Below, piece after piece: positions 17,346 through 25,423 of a DNA stretch of 64,000 nucleotides; position 1 is the first letter of the stretch; each line of letters opens with the position of its first letter. The position numbers and the translations under genes are program-made. Source of the stretch: an uncultured Lachnospiraceae bacterium (GTDB taxonomy: Bacteria; Bacillota; Clostridia; Lachnospirales; Lachnospiraceae); assembly GCA_910585215.1 (NCBI GenBank), contig CAJUDQ010000004.1, forward strand, positions 33,580 through 97,579, in the 5' to 3' direction. Under the pieces are notes generated by a model. It was given only the letters and a program-made list of their open reading frames with translations, was not told the origin of the DNA and searched no databases.

Positions 17346-17555
17346 TTATTCTCCTTCCTGATGCAGCTGTCTTTTCTTGATATGTATTACATTTATTATT
17401 GATATTGCTGCGAAAATACTTGACAGCGCTGGGGCCCATGCCGCTTGATGTCCCATAAGCGCGGCAATAAAGCTGATAATCGCCATTATACAAAACAGAA
17501 TCACAAATAAGGTTAAAATTAATAATTTTTTATCCTTTTTACTCTCTTTTTCCAT
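17346..17555 (-). CDS. Small two-helix membrane protein
   Basis: 69 residues from the ATG at 17555, with GGAAG six to seven bases upstream. The frame opens eight codons earlier at 17579. Two hydrophobic segments, LLILTLFVILFCIMAIISFI and APALSSIFAAISIINVI, are joined by a short loop, with Lys-rich ends. Family not recognised. The ATG overlaps the end of the upstream methyltransferase gene by 17 bases, so the two are probably co-translated. Confidence 0.65.
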   Translation of the reverse strand: MEKESKKDKKLLILTLFVILFCIMAIISFIAALMGHQAAWAPALSSIFAAISIINVIHIKKRQLHQEGE

Positions 17556-18552
17556 GTTCTTCCCTTTCTGACAGGGCAATGCTGTCCCCGCATCGAACTT
17601 TTTTTGCTTCTTTATACATCTCTTTATCTTTTTTTCTAATCATTGCTGTTTCTATGATTCCTTCAGTCTTGCATACCTCCAAAGAAATATACCCTTTTCC
17701 TGTATATGGATGCCTTAAAACCCTTGCCGGAACCTTTTTTGCCTCTCCTTTTGTAAATGCCATATAGGAAAATTTTTCATCCTCATATGGGGCCTCTCCG
17801 TCTTTTAACAGCCTGTGCAGCCTGCTTCTGGCTATCCGGCAGGTAAAATGGCACCAGTCGTTCGATTTTAAGCTGAAAACGGCGGGCGGCATTGGACATT
17901 CCATACTATGCGGACAGGGTGCTGCAATATCAGCACCCTTTGAAAGCAGATATTCTCTCGCCATCCTTAACCGTTTATATCCCTGCGGCGTACCTGGTTC
18001 CACAATCAAAAGCAGCTCCTGCGCCGCATGCCACAGTTTATCTATGCTTCTAAGAAAATCTTCACCCAGCAGTTCATTTAATATATAAGAGGCAACTACC
18101 AAATCTGCCTGTAAAATATTATCTGAAACCAAATCACCAGATATCCATTCTGCCCTCTGCAAAACAGATGACCCCTGCTGCATAATGGATTTTCCAATCT
18201 TCTGCATGGCAGGTTCCCTCTCCATACATGTAATACTGTCCAGTTCCAGTAAAGTATCTGCCGCCCATGCTGCTGCACCGGTACCGGCTCCCACATCAAG
18301 AAGTGTATGTGCCTCCAGATTCATACACTCAAGCACATAATTCAACGCTGAAAAAACCGCACCAAAAGTCGCAGGCATACGAACAGATGAATATACTGCT
18401 GCTTCTTCTTCCTCTACAAGCAATCTCTTTCCTTTCCCGCTTTGCTTTCTGTATCTGATGCTTAAATCTTCTGCAATCTTCTTCATTTTAGACAGACTCA
18501 TTCCCTCTGTCTGTTTTTCAATCGCTGTTCTTAATTCAAAAGGAAGCTCCAT
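17539..18552 (-). CDS. Rsm22-type SAM-dependent methyltransferase with Cys cluster
   Basis: 337 residues. A Rossmann methyltransferase core shows the SAM-binding LLDVGAGTGAAAWA around residue 83. A conserved Cys group follows at about 210-235 (CPHSMECP, then DWCHFTCR), and an RARGH-like C-terminal part (YISLEVCKTEG) closes the protein. This matches the Rsm22/METTL17 family associated with small ribosomal subunit assembly, whose eukaryotic members carry an iron-sulfur cluster on such cysteines. By analogy it acts on or near 16S rRNA, but the bacterial substrate is not established. The start has an AAAGGA site, and a fair promoter lies at 18595-18623. Confidence 0.82.
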   Translation of the reverse strand: MELPFELRTAIEKQTEGMSLSKMKKIAEDLSIRYRKQSGKGKRLLVEEEEAAVYSSVRMPATFGAVFSALNYVLECMNLEAHTLLDVGAGTGAAAWAADTLLELDSITCMEREPAMQKIGKSIMQQGSSVLQRAEWISGDLVSDNILQADLVVASYILNELLGEDFLRSIDKLWHAAQELLLIVEPGTPQGYKRLRMAREYLLSKGADIAAPCPHSMECPMPPAVFSLKSNDWCHFTCRIARSRLHRLLKDGEAPYEDEKFSYMAFTKGEAKKVPARVLRHPYTGKGYISLEVCKTEGIIETAMIRKKDKEMYKEAKKVRCGDSIALSEREEHGKRE

Positions 18553-18594
18553 ATTTTTATCCTTTCACCTGTATTCATATCTGTATGTATAACC

Positions 18595-18623
18595 ATTTTA
18601 TATAATTTTTACTGTTTTTTCAA
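18595..18623 (-). promoter_or_regulatory. Probable promoter for Rsm22-type gene
   Basis: Minus strand: -35 TTGAAA (18623-18618), 17-base spacer, -10 TAAAAT (18600-18595), 43 bases before the ATG at 18552. Confidence 0.5.
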
Positions 18624-18695
18624 GATTCAAGCAAAACCAAAACACAATTCTATCAGATTTCTTTTCCAGTTTTATTACAAATCTGTCTGTTTCTA

Positions 18696-19517
18696 TCAGT
18701 GTTTCAAAAAACCAGCCAGAGAAAACAGAAGAAACATTGTAAGATTTGCAAGTACGATTCCTGCTCCAGTCGGAATTTCATAAAGATAAGAGGCAGTCAT
18801 TCCAAAGAAAAAACAAATCAGAGAAACAATTACAGAAGAAAACATAACGGCTTTAAAACACTTAAATACTCTCATGGAGGTAAGCGCCGGAAATATAATC
18901 AGACTGGAAATAAGAAGAGTTCCCATAATCCTCATGCCAATCACAATAATAACCGCCGTCAGTATTGACAGCAGAGTTTTATAAAGATTGACCTTTATTC
19001 CAGTTGCTTTTGCAAAAGCCTCATCAAAAGTAATCGCAAAAATTCTGTGATAACACAAAAGAAATAAAAAGAGTACCAGTATACTCATGGTAATACAGGC
19101 AACAACATCATCCTTGCTGATTGCCAGAACACTTCCAAACATATAGCTGTTTAAATCAATATTTGTACCATTTGAAAGAGAATTTACCGTAATACCAATT
19201 GCAATAGAACTGCTTGAGATAAGCCCTATCGCAGCATCGCCTTTTATTTTACTGTTTTCGCTGATTCGCAGCAGCAGAATGGCTGCAATAATTACAATAG
19301 GAATTGCCAGCGTAAGAGGTGCTGTATTACATGCCAGTCCAACTGCCATTGCACCAAAACCTACATGAGAAAGTCCATCTCCAATCATAGAATATCTCTT
19401 TAGTACAAGTGTTACTCCAAGAAGGGATGCACACAGTGCTACCAGTCCGCCTACAATCATTCCTCTAATCAGAAAAGAATAGGAAAACATTTCCGATATA
19501 CCTGAAAAAAAATTCAT
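18696..19517 (-). CDS. znuB: Metal ABC transporter permease (ZnuB/MntB type)
   Basis: 273 residues with eight or nine hydrophobic helices. Family landmarks are GGLVALCASLLGVTLVLKRYS, then GDGLSHVGFGAMAVG (the conserved GD-x-LSH segment), and GTLLISSLIIFPALTS. It forms the membrane channel for a divalent metal, most likely zinc or manganese. The ATG overlaps the stop of the ATPase gene by four bases (ATGA). It is the last gene of the three-gene importer operon. Confidence 0.92.
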   Translation of the reverse strand: MNFFSGISEMFSYSFLIRGMIVGGLVALCASLLGVTLVLKRYSMIGDGLSHVGFGAMAVGLACNTAPLTLAIPIVIIAAILLLRISENSKIKGDAAIGLISSSSIAIGITVNSLSNGTNIDLNSYMFGSVLAISKDDVVACITMSILVLFLFLLCYHRIFAITFDEAFAKATGIKVNLYKTLLSILTAVIIVIGMRIMGTLLISSLIIFPALTSMRVFKCFKAVMFSSVIVSLICFFFGMTASYLYEIPTGAGIVLANLTMFLLFSLAGFLKH

Positions 19518-20209
19518 GCTTTTACATCCTTTCCATATTCTGACTTTAGAAATTTGTCTACAGCACCAAAAAAATAATCTTCTTTTCTAAGACAGAGAAT
19601 TTTGTCAGAATATCTGACTGCATTCTCCAAATCATGTGTTACCATAACAATTGTTATCTTCATCTCTTTGTTTAACTTTTGAATTAATTCATATAAATCC
19701 TTTATCGCTACAGGGTCAAGTCCCGTAACGGGCTCGTCCAGAAATATAATTTTATCCGTGGCACATAAAGCCCTTGCCAGAAGAACTCTCTGCTTCTGTC
19801 CTCCCGATAAATCTGCAAAAGACTGATGCAAAAGTGAAGTCATACCAAGCTTTTCCAGATTTTCCTTTGCCTTATTTTTTTCCTTCACTCTGAAAAATGG
19901 AAAAAATCCCAGACTGTTCAGGCAACCGGATAAAACTACCTCAAATACAGAGGCAGGAAAATCCTTCTGCATGGGATTCTGCTGTGAAAGATAACCGATA
20001 TTTTCTCTTTTTAAACCTTCACCAAACCGGATTTCTCCGAATTTTATATGAATCAGTCCCAATATCGCCTTTAAAAGAGAGCTTTTTCCTGTTCCATTTT
20101 CTCCGACAATGCTGATATAATCTCCAGCCTCTGCCACAAAGCTCAAATCCTGCACAATAATATCTTTTTCATAAGAAATCGTAATATTTCGACATTGCAA
20201 CTGACTCAT
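19514..20209 (-). CDS. znuC: Metal ABC transporter ATP-binding protein (ZnuC/MntA type)
   Basis: 231 residues with a complete nucleotide-binding domain: Walker A GENGTGKSS near 37, Q-loop LSQQNPM, signature LSGGQKQR, Walker B KIIFLDEPVTGLD with the catalytic Glu, and switch His in VMVTHD. It powers the permease at 18696 and lies five bases after the substrate-binding protein gene. The sequence is all intact and typical in length for the family. Confidence 0.93.
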   Translation of the reverse strand: MSQLQCRNITISYEKDIIVQDLSFVAEAGDYISIVGENGTGKSSLLKAILGLIHIKFGEIRFGEGLKRENIGYLSQQNPMQKDFPASVFEVVLSGCLNSLGFFPFFRVKEKNKAKENLEKLGMTSLLHQSFADLSGGQKQRVLLARALCATDKIIFLDEPVTGLDPVAIKDLYELIQKLNKEMKITIVMVTHDLENAVRYSDKILCLRKEDYFFGAVDKFLKSEYGKDVKA

Positions 20210-20214
20210 AATTG

Positions 20215-21162
20215 TTATTTTTCTCCCAGTCCAATTTTCAAATTTTTTGCATTCTGCCTCATCAGGCTCACATAAGTAACTTCATTTTCCATATCCTCTG
20301 CAGATACATTATGACAGGAATGAAGCAACAGGGTAGTTCCTTCAATTTCCTCTGCAATCGCCTGCGCTGCCTTCGGGTCTGTCAGTTCTTCATAGTAAAC
20401 CACTGTTGCACCGCTTTTTTTCATTGCCTCAATAATATTTGTAATCAGCTTTGCGCTCGGTTCTGTCTCAGAAGAACAGGAGTCAAAAGCCGACATATAG
20501 GCAAGCCCATATTCCTGTACAAAATAAATCAAAGCAAACCTTCCCCCAAAATAAATGGTATTGTATTTTGCTTTTTCTGCAATCTCCCGAAATTCTGTAT
20601 CAAGCTTTCTTATTTCCGAGGCATATGCTTCTGCATTTTGCTGATAATACTCTCTATTGTCAGGGTCTTTTTTCACAATTGCCTCTAATATGGTATTTAT
20701 CATAATAAGAGCATTTTTAGGACTGGTCCAGATATGAGGGTCATATTCAAGAGTGGTTTCTCTTCCTTCGCTTTCGTGAGCTGTTTTTGCAGATTTTACA
20801 AGAGTTATATTTGCAGAAGCATCTACAATTGTTACAGAATCTTTTTCCATAGAATCAACAATGCCAGTAACCCAGTGCTCCATACTGTCTCCTGTATAGA
20901 TAAACAAATCAGCTTTATTAATCGTAATAATATCTGACGGAGACGGGTCATAGTCATGCGATTCTACTCCGGGGTCAAGAAGCAGAGTCACTTCAGCTTT
21001 GTCTCCTGCAATCTGTCTTGCAAAATCATAGTTTGGAAAAAGAGTAGTCACAATCGACAATTTATCTTCCTCCTTTTGTTTTTTATTGCCCGAACAGGCA
21101 GTAAGACCAGCTGCTATCAACAGCAAAGCAGTAATATATAGTATTTTATTTAAATATTTCAT
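20215..21162 (-). CDS. znuA: Metal ABC transporter substrate-binding lipoprotein (ZnuA-like)
   Basis: 315 residues from the ATG at 21162, chosen because AGGAG lies eight bases upstream and the protein then starts with a lipoprotein signal (LLLIAAGLTACSG). The frame extends much further up without support. Metal-site His residues appear in VESHDYDPSPSD and DPHIWTSPKN. The usual third His segment is replaced by FGGRFALIYF, and the fourth region reads LLLHSCHNVS, with two His and a Cys. No long His-rich loop is present. It captures metal outside the cell for the ZnuC/ZnuB pair. Whether zinc or manganese is preferred is not clear from this altered site. Confidence 0.88.
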   Translation of the reverse strand: MKYLNKILYITALLLIAAGLTACSGNKKQKEEDKLSIVTTLFPNYDFARQIAGDKAEVTLLLDPGVESHDYDPSPSDIITINKADLFIYTGDSMEHWVTGIVDSMEKDSVTIVDASANITLVKSAKTAHESEGRETTLEYDPHIWTSPKNALIMINTILEAIVKKDPDNREYYQQNAEAYASEIRKLDTEFREIAEKAKYNTIYFGGRFALIYFVQEYGLAYMSAFDSCSSETEPSAKLITNIIEAMKKSGATVVYYEELTDPKAAQAIAEEIEGTTLLLHSCHNVSAEDMENEVTYVSLMRQNAKNLKIGLGEK

Positions 21163-21223
21163 AATAAAATCTCCTGATTGATTTATAAAAAACCGAAACA
21201 TACTCTTATTTTTTTCATTGGAT

Positions 21224-21252
21224 ATTGTAAAATATTTCATAGGCTTTGTCAA
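21224..21252 (-). promoter_or_regulatory. Promoter of metal importer operon
   Basis: Minus strand: consensus -35 TTGACA (21252-21247), 17-base spacer, -10 TACAAT (21229-21224), about 60 bases before the lipoprotein gene. No clear Zur or MntR palindrome was recognised around it. Confidence 0.75.
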
Positions 21253-21273
21253 TAGCGAAAAGTAAACCAAAAA

Positions 21274-21306
21274 CCGCAGTGTTTCTCTCTGACCGAAACG
21301 CTGCGG
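21274..21306 (-). terminator. Terminator upstream of importer promoter
   Basis: An inverted repeat, CCGCAGCGTTTC pairing with GAAACACTGCGG (one mismatch), followed on the minus strand by GTTTTTGGTTT. It separates the importer promoter from the transporter gene that ends at 21560, and may alternatively be an attenuator in a longer leader. Confidence 0.65.
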
Positions 21307-21559
21307 ACTTTTGTATCTTTTCGATATATTTTTATAGTCAATATACTTGAAAACAAACACTATACAGTTTAATGTTCTGATTGATATTTTAAAAGTGTAT
21401 TCATTATAATATATAGTTTGAGCATATCATCTAATTTTAATATATGCAATCATATTTATTTTGACTAAATACAATTTATTTTTTATCATATTTACAGATA
21501 AAAATATAACGCAGATAGAATAAAACCACCTGCATTATATCCTTATAGAAAGAAATTTC
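21307..21559. other. AT-rich intergenic stretch
   Basis: 253 bases with no gene. Possible weak minus-strand promoter TTGACT near 21340. Otherwise nothing recognisable. Confidence 0.4.
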
Positions 21560-22798
21560 TTATAAATATGTCAAAAACTGTGAAGCCAACACCACTGCTA
21601 CCAGTGCAATTGGATATGTAGCCGCATAAGCAGATGCCACATTCGGAGTGCCAGTCATATTAATCAGCGCTCCAAGAGCCGGAGTACTGGTCATACCGCC
21701 ACAGATAGAACCAAGATTATTAAACAGGCTCAGTTTCATTACATATTTTGCAATAAAGAAGCCAATAATCATAGGAATCACTGTCATCAATGCTCCCCAC
21801 AGGAACAATAACGGACCATATTCCGAAAGTGTCTTTACAAATCCTGCTCCGCCGTCAACACCTGCACCAATCAGGAATAAAATAAGTCCAAGTTCCTGAA
21901 AAATGCTTAACAGTTTTTCATCGACCTTCAAATCCAGCTTTCCCATATGTCCAAAGTGTCCAAATATCAGACCTACAATCAACGGACCACCTGTTGTACC
22001 CAGATTAAAGGAACCGGCTCCAAGTGGAATATTAATACATCCCAGAATCAGACCAAATACAATGGCAAGACCAAATGCGCCAAGGCCAAACTTCTCCATT
22101 TTAAACAGCTTTTTATCCTCTAAGCTATTTTTCTTTTCGCCTTCATCAGAAACCAATTTTTTGCGTTCCTCGTCCATATTTGCCTTTACTACCTTAGGAA
22201 TAATCTGAACAAAAAGCACTACTCCGATAACACCGAACGGATAAGCAACTGCATGCCCTACTGCAATATCACTGTAATTTGAAGCTGCTTCTCCGATTGC
22301 CTCCTGTGCGGCAGCAAATGCCGGTGTGCTGGTAAGGGAACCAGACAACAGTCCAACACTCATCGCGGAATCCATTCCCGGAACCAGAATAGTAATCAGC
22401 GCACAGGTAGCTGCACCTGCAAGAATAATAGACAATCCAAGCAATACATAAGATTTTGCATTTTTTACCAGATTCTTGAAAAATGTCGGTCCTGCAATTA
22501 AACCTACGGATGTTACAAATAATACAAGTCCAAGATTTTGTATCATTTTAAAATAACTGTTTACTGTGCCTTCGCTTGCCTGCCACGATGCAAATTCCTC
22601 AAAGGCAACTCCCTTAAAGTGACCTACAAATAATGCTACCAGAAAAATTGCTGCACTGCCAAGAGATACGCCCTTTATCGAAATTCTTCCGATAAGATAT
22701 CCCGTTACAATAATCAAAAACAGGAAAAATAACGTTAAGGTCATGGAACTCATATTAAAAAGGTAGGTTCCTAAGACCTCAAATACTTTAAAACTCAT
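21560..22798 (-). CDS. AspT/YidE-type (AAE family) transporter
   Basis: 412 residues built from two similar membrane halves: GLVLFVTSVGLIAGPTFFKN with LLSGSLTSTPAFAAAQEA in the first, and LGLILFLIGAGVDGGAGFV with GGMTSTPALGALINMTGTPN in the second. These paired G-(S/M)-x-TSTPA motifs mark the aspartate-alanine exchanger family. The two TrkA-C domains common in larger members are absent; only a short charged linker (about 210-235) separates the halves. It has its own promoter (22869-22897) and AGGAG site and sits directly downstream of the fumarate reductase operon, so transport of a C4-dicarboxylate or related amino acid is plausible but inferred. Confidence 0.85.
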   Translation of the reverse strand: MSFKVFEVLGTYLFNMSSMTLTLFFLFLIIVTGYLIGRISIKGVSLGSAAIFLVALFVGHFKGVAFEEFASWQASEGTVNSYFKMIQNLGLVLFVTSVGLIAGPTFFKNLVKNAKSYVLLGLSIILAGAATCALITILVPGMDSAMSVGLLSGSLTSTPAFAAAQEAIGEAASNYSDIAVGHAVAYPFGVIGVVLFVQIIPKVVKANMDEERKKLVSDEGEKKNSLEDKKLFKMEKFGLGAFGLAIVFGLILGCINIPLGAGSFNLGTTGGPLIVGLIFGHFGHMGKLDLKVDEKLLSIFQELGLILFLIGAGVDGGAGFVKTLSEYGPLLFLWGALMTVIPMIIGFFIAKYVMKLSLFNNLGSICGGMTSTPALGALINMTGTPNVASAYAATYPIALVAVVLASQFLTYL

Positions 22799-22868
22799 CT
22801 CATTTTACTCCTTTTTATTTTTAATTTGGCAATCAACACAAGCGTTGGTTGCATAATTTATCATTGCA

Positions 22869-22897
22869 ATCATACACCTTGTATCATAATTTGTCAA
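22869..22897 (-). promoter_or_regulatory. Promoter of AspT-type transporter gene
   Basis: Minus strand: TTGACA (22897-22892), 17-base spacer, TATGAT (22874-22869). The leader contains a small hairpin with GCAA-x-CAAC/GTTG-x-TTGC arms at about 22832-22855. Confidence 0.75.
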
Positions 22898-22962
22898 GAA
22901 ATGACAAGAGGATTTTGAATGGATTATAGAAAGATTATCGTACTCCTACAAATTTCTAAAAA

Positions 22963-22993
22963 ATTACCGAAAAGCCCTCCGCCTTTCGGTAAT
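22963..22993. terminator. Terminator of the fumarate operon
   Basis: A ten-base-pair perfect stem, ATTACCGAAA with TTTCGGTAAT, and an 11-base GC-rich loop. On the minus strand it is followed by TTTTTTAG, and on plus by CTTAACTTTTTC, so it works in both directions. It closes the 11-gene operon that ends at 23043. Confidence 0.88.
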
Positions 22994-23042
22994 CTTAACT
23001 TTTTCATTACATTGTTTCTATATTTCTTTTCACCTGTTTATC

Positions 23043-24677
23043 TTATAAAATAATCTCATTCAGCTTTGTCACGCCTTCTGGTCTGTAATCCGGCAGAAGC
23101 TTTGGTGATACCAAATCTGTTTCAATTCCTGCTTCTGAAAGCATCTTTTGAAATTCACCCACATGTGCCAGCGTAAGTTCTTTTAACTCTACTTCCTTAC
23201 ACTTCTTGGATGCCTGCTGTCCTGCATTCCGTCCAAACACGATAATATCAAGCAGTGAATTTCCCATAAGCCTGTTTCTTCCGTGAACACCTCCAACAGC
23301 CTCGCCAGCTACATAAAGATTTTCCACGCCGGACATTCCGTCTGCAGTAATCTTTATACCGCCATTCTGATAATGCAATGTCGGATAAACTACAATCGGT
23401 ACTTCTCTCATATCGATATCATATCTCATATACATTCTGAGCATACCCGGAAGTCTCTTCTCCAAAGTACCTTTGCCATGAATCATATCAATCATAGGAG
23501 TATCCAGCCAGATACCGTCTGCTACTGGAGTATGTACGCCCATGCCTCTTTCTTTTGTTTCACGGATAATCCCTGATGCAGCCACATCTCTTGTCTCAAG
23601 CGGATGCATAAACACTTCGCCTTCTCTGTTTACAAACATAGCACCCATGGAACGAACCTTTTCTGTCACCAGCGCGCCATAAATCTGTGCCGGGAATGCC
23701 ACACCTGTCGGATGATATTGCAGAGTATCCTGATACAAAAGTTCTGCTCCGGCACGATAAGCCATAACAAGACCATCTGCTGTCGCTCCGTAGTGATTGG
23801 AGGTAGGAAATCCCTGATAGTGCATACGTCCTGCACCACCTGTTGCGATTACTACTGTTTTTGCCCTTGCAACCAGAATCTCCTTTGTTTCCATGTTCAT
23901 AAGAACTGCTCCGGCTGCTTTTCCGTCGGTATCCTTAATTAATTCCAATGCGGCAGTAAAATCAATCACCGGAATCCCTCTGTTCAATACCTCATCTCTT
24001 AAAGTTCTCATAATTTCTGCGCCTGAATAATCTGCTGCGGCATGCATTCTCTTTCTTGAAGTACCGCCGCCGTGCGTAGTAATCATGTTGCCGTTTTCAT
24101 CTTTATCAAATAAAACGCCCAGTCTGTCCAGCCACTGAATTGCTGAAGGACCGTCGCATACAAGCTTTCTTACCAGCTCAGGAACATTTGCAAAATGTCC
24201 GCCGCCCATTACATCCAGATAATGCTGCTGTGGTGAATCATTGTCTTTATCTGCTGCCTGAATACCGCCTTCTGCCATCATGGTATTTGCATCACCGATA
24301 CGAAGCTTTGTTACAATCATAACATTTGCTCCGCCCTCATGCGCTTCAATGGCTGCGGAAGAGCCGGCACCACCACCGCCGATTACCAGAACATCCACAT
24401 CATAATCAGGCTTTGACAAATCGATTTTCATATCTCTGATTCTGCTGTTTGCCTCCAGCATTTCAGCCAGCTCCTTTGGAGCCTTCTGTCCCTTGTTTGG
24501 ACCAACTTTAATATCTACAAAGCTTGATTTATTGTAGTCAGGATGAAATTTTTCCAGTAAGGCATCTTTTTCTTCTGCTGTCATACGTCTTGGTTCAGGA
24601 CCGTTTACACGTTCCGCTCTGCTGGCTTCTACTTTTTTAATAGAATCCAGCATTTCCTGTGTATATGGTAAACTCAT
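23043..24677 (-). CDS. frdA: Soluble fumarate reductase flavoprotein subunit (FrdA/SdhA-like)
   Basis: 544 residues. An unusual 90-residue N-terminal extension precedes the FAD fold (VLVIGGGGAGSSAAIEA at 97-113). Substrate and flavin residues are present in YHPTGVAFP, TLHYQNGGIKI, the GEAVGG FAD motif, and HGRNRLMGNSLLD. The His that carries covalent FAD in membrane FrdA/SdhA (R-S-H-T-x-A-A-E-G-G) is Asn131 here (GDANTMMAEGG), so flavin should be non-covalent. No anchor subunit is encoded nearby. With frdB immediately upstream and Hdr/Flx genes in the operon, the expected reaction is cytoplasmic fumarate to succinate, fed by iron-sulfur proteins rather than quinol. Confidence 0.88.
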   Translation of the reverse strand: MSLPYTQEMLDSIKKVEASRAERVNGPEPRRMTAEEKDALLEKFHPDYNKSSFVDIKVGPNKGQKAPKELAEMLEANSRIRDMKIDLSKPDYDVDVLVIGGGGAGSSAAIEAHEGGANVMIVTKLRIGDANTMMAEGGIQAADKDNDSPQQHYLDVMGGGHFANVPELVRKLVCDGPSAIQWLDRLGVLFDKDENGNMITTHGGGTSRKRMHAAADYSGAEIMRTLRDEVLNRGIPVIDFTAALELIKDTDGKAAGAVLMNMETKEILVARAKTVVIATGGAGRMHYQGFPTSNHYGATADGLVMAYRAGAELLYQDTLQYHPTGVAFPAQIYGALVTEKVRSMGAMFVNREGEVFMHPLETRDVAASGIIRETKERGMGVHTPVADGIWLDTPMIDMIHGKGTLEKRLPGMLRMYMRYDIDMREVPIVVYPTLHYQNGGIKITADGMSGVENLYVAGEAVGGVHGRNRLMGNSLLDIIVFGRNAGQQASKKCKEVELKELTLAHVGEFQKMLSEAGIETDLVSPKLLPDYRPEGVTKLNEIIL

Positions 24678-24691
24678 TTCGTCATCCTCCT

Positions 24692-25366
24692 TTATTTCTC
24701 AATTTCTCTGTTGTTATACATTTCTTTCAGCTCTTCTAAAGGCTTTGTCATAATAGCTTCAACAAACTCATCAAACTCACCCTTTTCAATTGCATCTACT
24801 CTGTCTGTCAGATGCTTTGCTTCCGGTTTAATATACTTGCCGGTCAGTCTTCTTGCAAGAAGAGCCACCTGTGGATGAGAAATTCCGGCAGGACAACGTG
24901 CGGAACATACACCACACATTACGCAGTCAAAGGATTCCTCTGCACACTTTTCATATTCCCCGCGCTGTGCATAAGCAATATACTGCATTACATTTAACTG
25001 CTGTGTACATGCCTTTGTACATGCATTACAGCCTACACAGCTGTAGATTTCAGGATATAACTGCATCATAATCTGCTCTGTCGGCTTGATTTCATTGATA
25101 TCATAAACTTTCTTCTCCAACGGGAAGAACGGAAGTGAAGCAACATACATGTTGTCCTGAACACGTGTAGAACATGCAAGACATCCATGCAGCTCGCTTT
25201 CACCTTTAATTCTGTAAATAGTTGCACAGGCACCGCAGAATCCGTTTCTGCAGCCGCATCCGCGGACTAACTGATAGCCTGCATATTCAAAAGCTTCCAT
25301 GATAGTGAGGCTTGCCGGAATTTCATATTTTTTTCCGTATAAATAAACATTAACCATATCTGCCAT
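24692..25366 (-). CDS. frdB: Fumarate reductase iron-sulfur subunit (FrdB-like)
   Basis: 224 residues. The N-terminal plant-type [2Fe-2S] site is RGCGCRNGFCGAC (Cys 37, 39, 44, 47) plus HGCLAC. The C-terminal half has two full CxxCxxCxxxC sets, SCVGCNACTKACTQ and DCVMCGVCSARCPAG, both expected to hold [4Fe-4S], whereas quinol-linked FrdB has one [3Fe-4S]. There is no HdrB-like Cys-rich tail of the kind seen in methanogen TfrB, but a separate HdrB is encoded upstream. It passes electrons to FrdA (14-base gap). The 57-base gap upstream is the longest among the flx/frd genes. Confidence 0.88.
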   Translation of the reverse strand: MADMVNVYLYGKKYEIPASLTIMEAFEYAGYQLVRGCGCRNGFCGACATIYRIKGESELHGCLACSTRVQDNMYVASLPFFPLEKKVYDINEIKPTEQIMMQLYPEIYSCVGCNACTKACTQQLNVMQYIAYAQRGEYEKCAEESFDCVMCGVCSARCPAGISHPQVALLARRLTGKYIKPEAKHLTDRVDAIEKGEFDEFVEAIMTKPLEELKEMYNNREIEK

Positions 25367-25423
25367 GATTTGAACCTTCCTCTCTGTTATTTCATGCTTG
25401 TATTCACTGTATTTTATATTCTT

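Noticed and set aside
17346..17555. Small frame at 17.4 kb as the missing half of the AraC regulator
   Set aside because: It is on the opposite strand, encodes two membrane helices and has its own ribosome binding site.
21274..21306. Hairpin before the metal importer as a metal riboswitch
   Set aside because: It lies upstream of the consensus promoter of the operon, so it would not be in the transcript, and no known metal riboswitch core is visible.
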